Shown here: piece by piece, positions 25,111 through 37,521 of the stretch
Numbering within the stretch: position 1 is the stretch's first letter
Layout of the letters: the number at the start of each line of letters is the position of its first letter
DNA from: Mya arenaria
Taxonomy: Eukaryota; Mollusca; Bivalvia; Myida; Myidae
Assembly: GCF_026914265.1 (NCBI RefSeq)
Contig: NC_069130.1
Span: forward strand, 13,845,886-13,909,885
Length of the DNA: 64,000 bases
Direction of reading: 5' to 3'
The notes under the pieces: model-generated
Told to the model about the DNA's origin: nothing
What the model saw: the letters and a program-made list of their open reading frames with translations, nothing else
Databases searched by the model: none
Made by a program: the position numbers and the translations under genes

Positions 25111-26475
25111 ACCTAAATCATAGGCACAAAATATTAACAATGTAAACATTTATCTATTATTTAGTGGTTGATGTATTATTTTTGATACTGGTTAGTGTTA
25201 GCAATATCTGAACAGATGCATACACTCAGTTTATGAATTCATAATAAAGCCAATAGCTTAACAATACATGTGACATTTTCACGAAACAGAAAGAATATTA
25301 CTCCTAGATGTTGAGGTAAAAGTGTACAAATCACAAAGCTTGTGGTGGAGACCTTCCGTATTAGGATATCTCAGAGGTAGGAGTGTTCACATCATAAAGC
25401 TTATTTGTGACGACAGTTCGTATTAGGATATCTTAAAGGTTAGATGTTCAATACACATTTATATTTCACCAACTTGACACAACAATCATGAATAGTGTTG
25501 CTAATCGTCAAAACAGGCCAATATTATCGAAGGATCCTAACCTTAGCCGTGCCTTTTAGTTCGTATTCCTCTCGAGTCGATGCCGATGTCCGAATGTTTG
25601 ACAAAACTACAGCATGTTTCATGGAGATCCAAGTACCAATGGGTGTGGAATTTTCTCTAGCAGATTTTTCACAATATGCCAGTGTCTAAACTGGCTTCCA
25701 CCATTTTAAATCGCCGAAAAGCTCACCTTTTACATGGGCGCCGCCATCTTGTTTGAATGCTAAGGTTAAGCTCGATTCTCCCCCCTGATAAAACCCAACT
25801 AGAAAGAAAGTGACAATGAAATGATCATTTGCGGTTTTGTCTGGTGATAGTGTTTGTAATTATGGTTTCGAGGCCCCGGTATTGAATCTACAAATCAACA
25901 AATATATATCAACAATTATATATTTCTTTTTATTTATGCATGTTCTTTACTTTTAGAATTATTTATATTCTTCACGTGTATGCTTGTGGATCACAGTCCA
26001 AATTGTCGATAGTTTTGAGTATTTGTAGTTTCTGTAAAACCGCCGATTATGAGCCTTCAAATAATAACATATGTTTCTGCAAATGACACTAGTACCAGTC
26101 AGACAAGCAAACAAGACGTTATGAAATTTAATATTATTATTTCAGTAACACAAAACATATAAGTCTGTTTTAACCAAGATATTTCAGTAAGCCGACACCC
26201 GATTGTCTTAAATTAAATAGTTAACTCATGTAGATGACTTAGTCTAGAAGATTTAAATGACACTATTCAACCAGCAAATAATGCGATGTTAGATCCGTAT
26301 TGTCAATCTTATTGGGACTGTGCTATTATTGTAAAGAAGGAAAAGGAATTCTACAATAAACAATTATGCGATAATACATAGAAGATATATCGAATCTTAA
26401 TGCCGACTATATATACCATCATACGCATTTGGTCGTACATTAGTTGTTTGATTTAAACTTTGAGAAATCAATGCA
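25111..26475. other. Intergenic, no gene recognised
   Basis: A short direct duplication around TTAGGATATCT (25358-25378 and 25421-25441) is the only structure I see. The open frame at 25495-25689 has no recognisable domain. Confidence 0.45.
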
Positions 26476-26479
26476 TTAC

Positions 26480-26830
26480 GATTAAACCAATATCGCACTA
26501 CAGTATCATTTCGATAAGAAAGCTTTATTCAACTGCCAGAATAAGGACCACACATATGGGCAGATTTGGATCTGAAATGACATCGAAGTACGGACAACCT
26601 TATAATTATGACGTCAACGACGTTATCAGGAAAACAAATTATTGGATGCAATAGCCAATTACAATTCAAATCATACACCACTACAATATCATTTTCATAT
26701 GCGAGCTTTTTAAAACTACCCAAAACACGAAACCCGCATATTGGCGGATAATTAAGACGTCGGTGACGTTATCATGAAAACAATTACTTGATACAGTAGC
26801 CAATTACAAACTCGGATAACATTTTGCATA
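26480..26830. repeat. Tandem duplication of ~175 bp
   Basis: The blocks 26490-26660 and 26675-26830 share, in the same order, TACAGTATCATTT or TACAATATCATTT, a GACGTCAACGACGTTATCA or GACGTCGGTGACGTTATCA segment, and a run through AGCCAATTACAA. Function unknown. Confidence 0.65.
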
Positions 26831-27089
26831 AGGCCATTAAACCAGTACGCATCAGAAAAACGGCCTACACATATATGCTTAAATGTAGAAAGTATTTCGA
26901 AAACATTGTCATTTCTTAACACAGTTATTTTTAATATTTTAATTTCCGATTGTTTGATTTTGAAATAGATTGACCTCTATTAAGGTAAACAAAACATTTC
27001 TTCTCTAAGGCAAGTTTCGATATTATGAAATAATTTTTATTAAACAATATTTATAAGAAATAAAAATACAAAATTAAATAAAAATGTTA

Positions 27090-27157
27090 CGCCTACAACA
27101 GGAATCGAGCCGGGCTGCTCTCGGTCTGCAGGGGAGACCGTATCCACTTCACAACGG
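27090..27157 (-). repeat. tRNA-derived SINE head
   Basis: On the minus strand the stretch from TCCGTTGTGAAGTGGATA to GGCTCGATTCCTG has an A-box-like TTGTGAAGTGG and a near-perfect B-box GGCTCGATTCC at tRNA spacing. The acceptor arms do not pair as in a working tRNA, so a SINE or tRNA pseudogene is more likely. Confidence 0.55.
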
Positions 27158-29345
27158 AAATATTCTATTACATTCAAATATTTATGTTTATGTTCAGGAG
27201 GTCGCTTGGACATACTTTTGAACAAAGTTCTCATGTCTGTCGACAGGTTTCGTTAAAAGTCAGAAGGTAAATGAGAAGTGTCCAATATACCTAAAGCAAT
27301 CAGTTATGTATGTCTTTTTTCGTACATGTTAACATATACTCAAGTTAAAATATAGTATGCTGTATAAAGAAAATGTTTAATGACATCAAATATATTGTGT
27401 ATATAGGATATAAGATACACCAAAAGGAATACAACTGTGTTTATATTGTTTTAAGTCAAATATGTTACTGTATTTATAAAACATACTTTATATGCGACCG
27501 GAGAATGAAAACCATAAATATATTGACTTATTTATATTACGATCTGATTGCTTTAGAAACATACCTACGAACAAAAAAATGTCAATTACTTATTTCTGAA
27601 TGACTTTAGAAAAAACCTTAAGTGAATTCAATAGATACTTTGAGTATATATATTTTTTAATCTTTGTCTATGAATGTCTTTATTACCTGTGACATTGTTG
27701 CTTTTATGATCGAATAAACGGACTGTTAAACTTTAGCAGTTCCAAAAAGAAAAACAAATAGTATGCGCCTATAACAGCTATGGAAATGAAAACATGTTAG
27801 TTCCCTATACCTGCAATATTTGTAAAATTGATTATTCCCTGTTTTGAAAAGTCTTTAAAGGCGCACATGATAGGTTGGTGCAAAAACAATTAATGCATTA
27901 TTAAGTATAAATGATATGCTTTTATCTAAACAAAAACACATGAGCAGTGTACAGCTTTAAATTGGGGGCAATATGGTTTTGATTAAAAACACATTTATAA
28001 AGGACAACATGTTATTGATTCTTTTTATCGATACACATATCATATGTTTATTTTTTGTTTTGGCATTAAATTCAAATCAGTTAAACGTGAAAGTGCATTT
28101 AAATTAAAAATACACCTATTTCAGAATCCGATAAGGAACTATATCTAAGAAAAGTCACAAAGCGAGACTTTGGCGAGATATATCAATTTTCTGTAAATCG
28201 TTTCATATATTTTTGTATTGAATTGCAACAAATGATAACGAATTATTATCCAATTACACATTTGTAAAGACTGCATTTATTGACTTAAAGATTTGGCAAA
28301 TGACGTAAATTCGAGTTCTATTACACTAGACTAGATACAAATGAATATAAATTTGTTAACCTTTTTTCTACTGAGCTTGTTTCTGTAGTTTTTCAAATAA
28401 GCATGGCTGTAAAACACTTGAAACAAGAAGAGGAACTGCAGTGATCGTTAGCTAGATGGCAGGACAGCTTCACATCGTTACGAATTATTCCGGAAGCCCA
28501 TGTGGTGTTATTGCAACTTTCGAAGCCATGGGGTTGTGGTACATATTCCTAATTCTTGGCATAAATGATAACACACAAGTCAGGCCGTATGTTTTGAAGA
28601 TGTTGGAATACTGATAAAGATCATTTTAATTTTCCGCCGTTTTTCTTCACACTTGCGTGCTTCCCATAACATATATAGAATTTGTTCAACAATAAAAATG
28701 TTTATTTCTTCAATTTTGCATATAGGGTCGAAATGAACAGATATTGCACTAAATATACGTAATCACGAACTTTCTGTCGGTTCTATGCCATTTACATCAT
28801 CCCTTTGGCCAAACTACCTATATGTTACATTAACGGGATATACGACACTCTTTCGGGAAGTCCGTGGTGCAACTCTCTGAACAAAAATCATTGTAAAACT
28901 AGCTATAAACTTCGATTCTCCGCATTTGTATTGAGCTATAAATTCCAAATTACCAATGTTATAGGACGTCTTGAGCTGAAAACAAGAAAATTAGACCTCC
29001 GAATATTAAACATGTATGCAACACATGCATGATATAAAATTACGCGCAACAATAACGTCCAATACAATTAAGATAACCACTATCGGATAACACACTCGTA
29101 TGTATGATTAACTGTTGTGATATTCTACTCTATTTAGGTGACGCAACTGTGGTGCAGTATTAAAAAGCACCTTTTGTACTCAATTTCACTATTTATGTTG
29201 ATCGTATAAAAAATATTAACAGCAATATTTTACAGATTAAGGGTCAACCTGCAGACGTTATTTTAGAACATTGCTATATAGGGTTTTAAAAATTGATGCT
29301 AAAGATTAACTTCATCAAATACTGTAGGGGCAAAAAACTCTAGCA
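27158..29345. other. Intergenic, no gene recognised; short LINE tail at 28366-28400
   Basis: AT-rich sequence with no supported gene. ACTGAGCTTGTTTCTGTAGT at 28369-28388 matches the 3' tail of the LINE family seen at 16220-16260 and 62850-62880. The open frame at 28805-29032 is not recognised. Confidence 0.45.
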
Positions 29346-29349
29346 TACA

Positions 29350-29425
29350 ACGACTATGCGTTCTCCTTCTGAGACGACCAGGACACATGGCAAACTTCGG
29401 TTTGGGCTGCTCGACTATGGTGTAC
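29350..29425 (+). pseudogene. HSPA12-like exon 1 scrap
   Basis: TATGCGTTCTCCTTCTGAGA followed by CGACCA matches the YAFSFxDDP-encoding core of exon 1 in units A, D and E. It then runs into GGGCTGCTCGACTATGG, a junction also present at the end of the array at 41040-41415. It is therefore a solitary copy of that array unit and not an independent gene. Confidence 0.6.
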
Positions 29426-29540
29426 TAAGCGGTTCAAAAGTGTTATATAGACAACACAACGATACTTTTATTTCATTGTTTATTTTCGCAACAATGGTAT
29501 ATACAGTCGTATTAATTTGCCAAAAACGTACTTCCCTAAA

Positions 29541-30048
29541 CACATTAAAGCGGCTGTCTCACGTATGATAAAATAGCGAAAAAAAAGAAGAAAATTGTCG
29601 AAAGCTGAAATAAACTTGGCATCGATGTGTACAATGCATTGAAACTTACTAACTGAAGTACCACATAGTACAATTTATTTAAGTTTAGCAGTTATTTCGT
29701 ATTTTTGCCATTAAAAAAGATTACTGGGTATGTCTACCAGGTAGAATTCATTCCTTATGCGTGATTGGCTAGTCGGTGTTATCACGTGATATTACCGAGG
29801 TAGGTGTATAGCTTAATTATGTCACCCGATTAAAAAAAAGCCTTTGTAGCTCAGTGAGTAAGACGCTGGACATCAATTTTGGCGACGCGGGTTCTAACCC
29901 GGTCTCCGGCACAATTTCGTTTTACATTTTGGTACTTTTTTACAATTATGATATCAAAGCTTAACAAATTCTATTTGATAATTATCCTGAGATTCGTTAC
30001 AGAAAAAAAAAATTGGTGCCAATCTGTGACACAGTCCCTTAAATAATT
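29541..30048. mobile_element. ~500-bp element with TTAA-flanked inverted ends and an internal tRNA-like promoter
   Basis: The left end reads TTAAAGCGGCTGTCTCACG and the right end, in reverse complement, TTTAAGGGACTGTGTCACAG, so the ends are imperfect inverted repeats next to TTAA. Inside, at 29829-29905 on the + strand, is a tRNA-like stretch with A-box TAGCTCAGTGA and a B-box-like GGTTCTAACCC, followed by CGGTCTCCGGCACAA. A TTAA target is typical of piggyBac-type elements, and the tRNA-like part of SINEs. The combination may be a SINE inserted into a MITE or a true composite. No protein is encoded. Confidence 0.5.
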
Positions 30049-30149
30049 TTGTCAATTTATATTTAATTGAAATACAAGATATGTTCACAGAATATAGTGT
30101 CAAATTTTGACAGATAACGGATTACAAAGACACCCAAGCAAATATTGAT

Positions 30150-31165
30150 ATTTTCTTGTCTCGAATTTTTTAAGGGTAATTCATTTACTTGCGTTTTCAT
30201 TCTTAGTATTTGTTTCAAAACATGTACAAATAGTTGTTTAACAACTTTGTATAAAATAACGAGCTAACGATCAGTGTTATTTAATTAATATATCGAGATT
30301 AAGGTTACGAATCTTCGATTAATACTTACGAAACAAGGAAGTGGTTAAGTTTTTTTTTTAAATTCTTTAAAATCTAATTTATTCCTAAAATACACGTTAA
30401 TTTACTCTTGTACAATCGGTCAACATAGCCGACACACTTGACCAATTTCACTTACAATATGAATATATAAAATTAATCACCTGCCATTTAAAAAAAACAT
30501 ACAAAAAACGAAAAAAGGATGTAAGGAATGATTTTTTGAATTAACAATGTATTTGTATATTTGTGTTTAATTTTTTAAAGAAAAATAAGTAATCGATAAA
30601 TGCAGCATCTACATGAAGACGCAACCTGAGAAAGATACACAGAACGTTTGCGTCTCTATCTAAACATTTCCACTGTCTTCATTCACTCTTTTTAATTATT
30701 ACGGAAACAATCTCGGATGTACGCCGGTTCATGAATCCTCCTTTGTTAGATATTTCTAACCGTCAATGGGAGTGAAACTTCTACTTTAATCTACATTTTT
30801 TTATCTCGAATACAAACAATTCCTTAACCTTTAGAGGAGACTTTGAAAAACATGGTAAAAAGTATATCAGATACAAGCTCCCTAGCAAAAAACTCACATG
30901 AAGTGAAAGCAATTAATTTGAAATAATGATCGTTTTTAAGACATCAAATTCTACGTTTTTCAAGTGCAGAGTGTTTAAGAGTTTATACAAAAGTATTTCA
31001 GATTTATCGTAAAAACACAATGTAAATCACTAACGAATCCTTTTCCAGGATAAAGTACAAATTTAAAATCCTAGAGAACGTGCAACTACCCTTTACCACA
31101 AAGAAGGGAGGCGGAGCCTACACAATCACTCTAACTGTCAACATGAACTGTCTTTCCTGTTTTAG
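30150..31165. repeat. 5' flank of unit D, third copy of the duplicated flank
   Basis: It matches 880-3040 and 42400-44150 in order, for example TACAATCGGTCAACATAGCC and CCGACACACTTGACCAATTT near 30411-30450, and the region around 30880-31000. The ~1.2-kb element found at 1281-2460 and 42807-43457 is absent at the matching place near 30640. GAGAACGTGCAACTA at 31075-31089 corresponds to GAGAACGTGCCACTA in A and E. Confidence 0.7.
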
Positions 31166-31181
31166 AGTAGCGTGTCCAACC

Positions 31182-31849
31182 ATGGGAGGAAATGCTCAAA
31201 GTAAGACCATGCTGGTTGCCGCTTTTGACTTCGGAACCACGTACAGCGGTTATGCTTTCTCTTTCAAAGATGACCCTAACAATATTCAGACAAACCAGAA
31301 CTGGTACGCAGGGGGTGTGGCTTCAAGGCTGGTTTCACTGAAAACACCTACATCTGTCCTTCTTAACCCAAAAGGAGAGTTTGACAAGTTTGGATTCGAG
31401 GCCGAAGACACGTACGCAAACCTTGCTGAAGATGATAAGCACCACGGCTGGAGACTATTTCGGAAGTTTAAGATGGTTCTGCATAGTAATGAGGTAAGTA
31501 ACTAATAAAATGTATCCTATATATAATATATATCTAGTAGCCAAATATAAACAAGTAGCCAAACACAGGGTAGTCAAGTGGCCAAACACAAATTACCCAA
31601 GTAATCAAACACATTAACCAAGTAGCAAAACTTAGCCAAATTAGCCAAGAAAACAAACACAAATAGAACGATGCTTTTATTTTGAGGAACAAAGTAAAGG
31701 AATATCCTTCATTCAATAAGTAATACACTCGTAAGGTTACGCAACTGCAAACACAGATCACTATGATTTAAAACCATCCTTATTAATACATGTATCTTGG
31801 TTACCGCTTTCGATTTGGGTAAAATAAAAACATGTTTATGAGTTTTCAA

Positions 31850-31929
<80 letters not shown>

Positions 31930-34132
31930 CGTAGCTAGAGCTATCATCAACTTGAAAGAAAATAAGTGTTGTTGTGTTTGATTACGTTTGATACAAATAT
32001 AAAATTTATTTTCAACTTAAGCACTTGACGAAAGACGTTACGGTAGAGGACTTTTGTGGAAATCAAATGACGGCTTTCCCGTTGTTTGTCATGTCGATCA
32101 AATACCTGAGAGAACATCTACTACAGGCGGTAACTACACAAATGATAGGAATCGAAGAAACGGATATACTGTACGTGTTGACGGTTCCTGCTATATGGGA
32201 TGAAACTGCCATAAGATTTATGAGGGACGCAGCTGTAGCAGTAAGACGTTTTATTGTATTGTGTGTTCTAGTAATTACAAACGACTGAGTGTCAAATAGC
32301 AAAATTATAATATGCCCGACAATGACAAGGTTAAATTACTTCCATGTTATCACTGCCTGTCATTAGAAATCCATTAGCCTGAAGTGGTTATTGATATTTC
32401 TCATATAATACCGAACACATTTCATTCTTTAAAATACCCTTTTCGTATAGGTTATATTAGTACAGACCTGTTCGATATGATCTTAGTTCAAACGTTCAAT
32501 TCACTGGGTGTTTTTATGATTTTGAGGCGGGCTTCCTTTCAGGAACAGTCAGAACTCGCTATGGCAAAGTGGTTGGGATCTCTTGTATCGAAGTACTTAC
32601 ATGGAATTTGAGTTTCTTTTTTTTCTGAAAAGGGATTGAGACATTTTATGGTATTCGTAAAAAGTCTTAATGTATCTTGGTATGCTGATATGAGCGTTTT
32701 TCTTTTCTCAAGGCTGGGATATACCCAAACCGCCTAAAACTGGCCTTGGAGCCAGAGTGTGCCTCGATCTGGTGCGAGACGCTAGGTATGGACGTTAAGG
32801 GTGCTGTTACGATTCAAGGATCAAAGTACATGGTCGTCGATCTTGGAGGTTAGGGCACATATCATATATCATATCATTAAGTTTTCTTCGAAAAACCACA
32901 TGTTAAAACAGTGTGTTGGTGTTTTATCTGTTACTTTCACTCGTGCTGGGTTATTGTTTCTATTTACCTATTTGTTCAATTACAATTGAGTAAAAATTGC
33001 CTTTTGATTTAGTTTCGGCAGGTAACGTATACCTAGGAAACATAAAGAAAACAACATATAACTGTTTTAAAATTCAGGAGGCACCGCAGATATATCTGTT
33101 CATGAGAGAAAACCAGATGGAACCCTGAAAGAGATCCACAAAGCCAGTGGAGGTCCATGGGGAGGCATTTATGTGGATAAAAAATACATGGAAATGATAA
33201 ATAAACTTTTTGGAGAAAACGCTCTCACTGACCTCCGAAAGACTGATATGAATGATTATTTCGACATCACTAGGGAATTCGAATATAAAAAACGGTCATT
33301 TGATACTGTCAAAACAAAGCAATTTTTTTTACGTATTTCTGCCTCTTTGAGAGATCTTGTGGAAAAGTATTATTCCAAATCTTTAGAGGAACGAATTACG
33401 TCCTTAAACGTGCGGGGAAATTCCATCACCACGAGAGGCAAAGACAAGCTGAAGATTGATACAACAGTTGTCCAATCATGGTTTAAAAGACCAATCGATC
33501 TGCTGATACAACATCTGCAGTCTCTTTTAGCTGAACCAAAGATGGAAAGCGTGCGATCCGTTATTCTAGTGGGCGGTTTCGGTGAAAGCCAGTACGCTCA
33601 GGGGAGAATCAGGAATGAATTAGCCGGCGTGAGACTGATCGTCCCTCCAGACGCGGGCCTCGTCGTGTTGAAAGGTGCCGTGAGGTTTGGACATAACCCC
33701 GCCATTGTCTCTTCAAGGATCATGAAACACACGTATGGGACAAAAATTAATCAGCGGTTTGATGACAAGAAGTACCCAGATGAGAAGAAGGTTTGGATAG
33801 ATGGAGAGTGGTGGATGCCTGAATGTTTCGATGTGTACGTGCGGGTGAACGAGGAGGTGCGTGTGGATCAACAGGTGACTAAAATGATTTTTCCTTTCAA
33901 AGCATTTGTTCTCACATCTGTGTACAGAACGACAAAGGAGAACCCCGAGTACACAATAGACCCCGCTTGTGAACTGTTAGGGACTATTCAACTTGAAAAT
34001 AGCGCCGATATTCCATATCGGCTGCAGAAAATAGAAACAACGTTTATGTTCGGCGATACAGAACTTTTCGTCAAACAGAAGAACACGACATCTGGAAAAG
34101 AAGCATACATGATCTTTGATTGCTTTAAGTGA
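31182..34132 (+). CDS. HSPA12-like protein (unit D), intact, four coding exons
   Basis: Coding exons are 31182-31493, 32022-32240, 32713-32848 and 33078-34132, with GT-AG borders and the same lengths and phases as unit A, giving 573 residues. Motifs: DFGTTYSGY (residues 16-24), DLGGGTADI (220-228, across the exon 3/4 junction), GGFGESQ (388-394, Q where A and E have P). It is an ATPase-type HSPA12 relative without an Hsp70 peptide-binding domain. The frame stays open upstream to 31080, including an in-frame ATG at 31143, but a conserved splice acceptor (TTTAGAGTAG, ending 31170) separates it from the ATG at 31182. That ATG has the better context (CAACCATGG) and matches A and E, so I chose it. 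Intron 1 carries an (AT)n tract. This is the second of two intact copies in the window. Confidence 0.9.
31535..31660. repeat. Intron 1 minisatellite of unit D
   Basis: Degenerate AGTAGCCAAACACAAATTA-type units at the same intron position as in unit A (3415-3590) and unit E (44515-44680). Confidence 0.65.
31853..31926. repeat. (AT)n microsatellite in intron 1 of unit D
   Basis: About 36 AT dinucleotides. The matching sites in A and E are short (CGCATTTATCCCGATATG and CCCATATATCCCGATATT), so the expansion is specific to D. Confidence 0.95.
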
Positions 34133-34242
34133 AACGTTTTAATGTATTTGACATGACTTGTATAACCTTCTCACAAACTTTATAGTGAGTTTATATATTT
34201 TGCAATCTATTTGAATATCTTTCAAGTCTGTGTGTGCACATA

Positions 34243-34609
<367 letters not shown>

Positions 34610-35493
34610 ATTATGAGTTGCATTAAAAAACTATTTGTCTGACAGCAAACAAAAGGTTAGGACATTTATCAGAACTGTTTTCAGACGCACTAGGATTTCT
34701 ACATTCACCTTTCCATACAGGATCAGAAATTAACAGAAATGTTATCATAAACTTTAAACTGAAAGTTAATATACATGACTCTAGAATGATTTATAAAATA
34801 CTTTAATTTTAAAGTGACAGTTTAAGTGTTTGAACAGATCAATATCAGAGTTAACAACTATACGAGTACTATTAACATACTGTGTTTGTACAAATTATGC
34901 GCCTTTTCCCGCCAGTTCATACATCAATGTAACCCTTAAAATAATATTCAATTCTTGACACACAACGTCACATTTCAACAGAACGCATGCGCCCTGAATA
35001 TATCATTTGTTTGGTCTATGCCATGGAAAGGTTAGCGAAAAATTGGGTTTACCAAACTAGTTCTTGTACATTCATCAATTACAGCAAATTTTAGCCTCTT
35101 CGGAATCAAAATCATGGTATTTACCATCAATTAGTGTAACATTTTTACACAACGCGAATTTACAATTCGTCTTTTGTTTACTTCATTTTTGCCACTGGTT
35201 TTCATTTTTCAAATAAACCATGTGCTCCCACCACCCAAGGACACATTGACAAAACGTATTGGATATATGAAGAAGGAAAACATATTCTACGGTAAATAAT
35301 TTCAGTAATAAACATCTTTTATGGCCAAGATAAACGCCATATAAATAATGTTGGCCGTGGAACACATGCATTACATAATATTAGCCGTACGAAAAGTCAG
35401 ATTTCCCTTTAATAGATGTTCTTTATTTAAGATTGTCCGTAAACAACCGTCTACTTTGGCCGTAATGAACGTCCTTTACATGCAATAGTCCGT
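34610..35493. repeat. 3' flank of unit D, duplicated at 51820-52700
   Basis: The order of landmarks matches the 3' flank of unit E: CTGACAGCAAACAAAAGGTT, TACACAACGCGAATTTACAA, and a block with ATTGGATATATGAAGAAGGA. Short GGCCGTAATGAACGTC-type repeats occur at its end. No gene is seen. The similarity stops at about 35493, where an exon 4 fragment begins. Confidence 0.7.
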
Positions 35494-36468
35494 AAGAAAC
35501 GGTCAGTGGACACTGAAAAAACAAAGCAGATAATTAATTAGCTTTTCTGCCTCGCTGAGGGATCTTGCGGAAATATTCACCCAAGTCTTTAAAGGAACGA
35601 ATTAGGTCCTTCTAGAGAAAGTCATCACCACAAAAGGCAAAGGTTGTGGAAATATGGTTTAAAAGAACAATCGATCTACTGATGCAGCATCTAAAGTCTC
35701 TTTTAGCTGAACCAAAGTTGAAACTCGTGCAAACCATTATTCTTTTGGGTAGTTTCGGTGAAAGTGCGTACGTTCAGGAAAGAGTAAGGAATGAAATAGC
35801 CGACGTAAGACTAATCGTCCCTTCAGACGCGGGTCTTGCTGTGTTGAAAGACACAGCCCCGCCATTGTCTCATTCAGGATCATGAAATTCACGTATGGGA
35901 CATCAGTGTATTACAACTGACCCCGGATGTGATCTAATATCGACTGTAGTTTGAAAACAGCACCGATATTCCATATGAGCAGCAGGTTAAAGAAACTAAA
36001 AACTGCCTTCATGTTTTGGGATACAGAACTTCTCGTCAAAACAAAGAACAGGATCACTGAAATAAAGGTATGGGACATCAGTGTATCAAAAGTTCGATAA
36101 ACAAAATCACTCAGATGAGATGAAAGTTTGGATAAAAGGAATGTTGGGGATACAAAAATGGTTCAGGGTGTCCGTGCGGGTGAACCAGGAAGTGCGAGTA
36201 GACCATCAGGTGAACGCGACGGTTACTCCGCAACTGTAAAATACTCTACACACCCATCTACAGGACGAAACAAGAGAATCCCTACTACACAACTGACCCC
36301 GGATGTGATCTAATAGGGACTGTAGTGCTTGAAAACAGCACCGATATTCCATATGAGCAGCAGGTTATAGAAACTACCTTCATGTTTGGGGATACAGAAA
36401 TTCTCGTCAAAACAAAGAACACGATCACTGGAAAAGAAACATTTTTAACCTTTGAGTGCTTCAAATAA
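35494..36468 (+). pseudogene. HSPA12-like exon 4 pseudogene with duplicated C-terminal part
   Basis: Similarity begins at AAGAAACGGTCAGTGGACAC (the KKRSFDT position of unit A) and ends at the usual TTCAAATAA (36460-36468). It holds frameshifts and stops. An open stretch at 35646-35885 still encodes the helix before GGFGESP, here GSFGESAY (first glycine changed). The last part occurs twice: ACTGACCCCGGATGTGATCT at about 35917 and again at 36293, and GTATGGGACATCAGTGTA at 35893 and 36068. The first repeat has lost about 200 bp. Exons 1-3 are absent. It lies directly after the duplicated 3' flank of unit D. Confidence 0.85.
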
Positions 36469-36554
36469 AACATTTTGAAATATTCGAAAATACTGTTATA
36501 ATCCTCTCGCAAACTATTAAAACACTAGAATACATATACTGCAATGGAAGAGTA

Positions 36555-36745
36555 TATAATTGTGTTTATTTTGAAAAGAATGGAATTTTGATTATAAATG
36601 AGTTAGTCTTGAGAGTAACAGAATTGTAATTATTAACATGTTATTAATCTTGAGAACACTGGAATTTTGATTACTCATGCGTTTATCTTCGCAGGAAGGG
36701 AATTGCAACTATTAAGGCGGTTATCCTCAAAGAAATCGATATTTT
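36555..36745. repeat. Degenerate ~38-bp minisatellite
   Basis: Four or so units of the family seen at 17141-17460 (GGAATTTTGATTATAAATGA, CTTGAGAACACTGGAATTTT). It has not been expanded here and stands about 90 bp after an HSPA12 stop codon. Confidence 0.65.
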
Positions 36746-36928
36746 ATTGAGAATACAACTAATTGGAATTAAGAAAATACAGGGATTTATAAGCCAATTT
36801 TACAGAATGACCTCTGAACTTTTAAACGTACTGAGTGAATGTAAATCACCCATAACAACAGTTTGAACCTTTCGTAAACCACCTTTCCTACTCGTCCTGT
36901 TGAGCAAAGAAATCAGAATGACTGTTTT

Positions 36929-36929
<1 letters not shown>

Positions 36930-37008
<79 letters not shown>

Positions 37009-37009
37009 T
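36930..37009. repeat. (CAT)n microsatellite
   Basis: About 26 uninterrupted ATC/CAT triplets. Confidence 0.97.
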
Positions 37010-37300
37010 TCGTATAACTGAATATCAATGATTTATATCTCATGCAGTGACCTCAAACTAGATTTACTTTCGATGTTGCTGCCTAGAAATAAGCTTGTTT
37101 TTTACATGAGCAATAACCTAATAGATACAGTAAGTGTTTTTCTTCAGAAGTGTCCACTTACAGACGTAAGAAGCTGTATTGCTAGAACGAACACCAATTT
37201 GTCCGAGTTTATTATAGGCGGCAACAGCGATAATAAAGCTAGTACGAGGTCACTGTATGTGACTTATACGACGATAAGTGTATTGCATATGTTAGTGAGC

Positions 37301-37438
37301 AAATAAATAAATGCATAAATAAAAAATGCATAAATAAATAAATGCATAAATAAATGAATAAATAAATGCATAAATGCATAAATAAATGCATAAATAAATG
37401 CATAAATAAATGCATAAATGCATAAACGCATAAATGCA

Positions 37439-37517
<79 letters not shown>

Positions 37518-37521
37518 ATAT
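37301..37521. repeat. (AAAT)n microsatellite with interspersed ATGCATAA units
   Basis: The left half mixes AAAT tetramers with ATGCATAAAT variants; the right half (37437-37521) is pure (AAAT)n. Open frames across it are artefacts. Confidence 0.95.

Noticed and set aside
29829-29905. Functional tRNA gene
   Set aside because: A- and B-box-like motifs are present, but the acceptor stem does not pair over its full length and the T-loop is one base short. A SINE or tRNA-derived part of a larger element fits better.
31080-31181. N-terminal extension of unit D from the upstream in-frame frame
   Set aside because: A splice acceptor conserved in all four units lies between the extension and the ATG at 31182, and the extension is not conserved in A or E.
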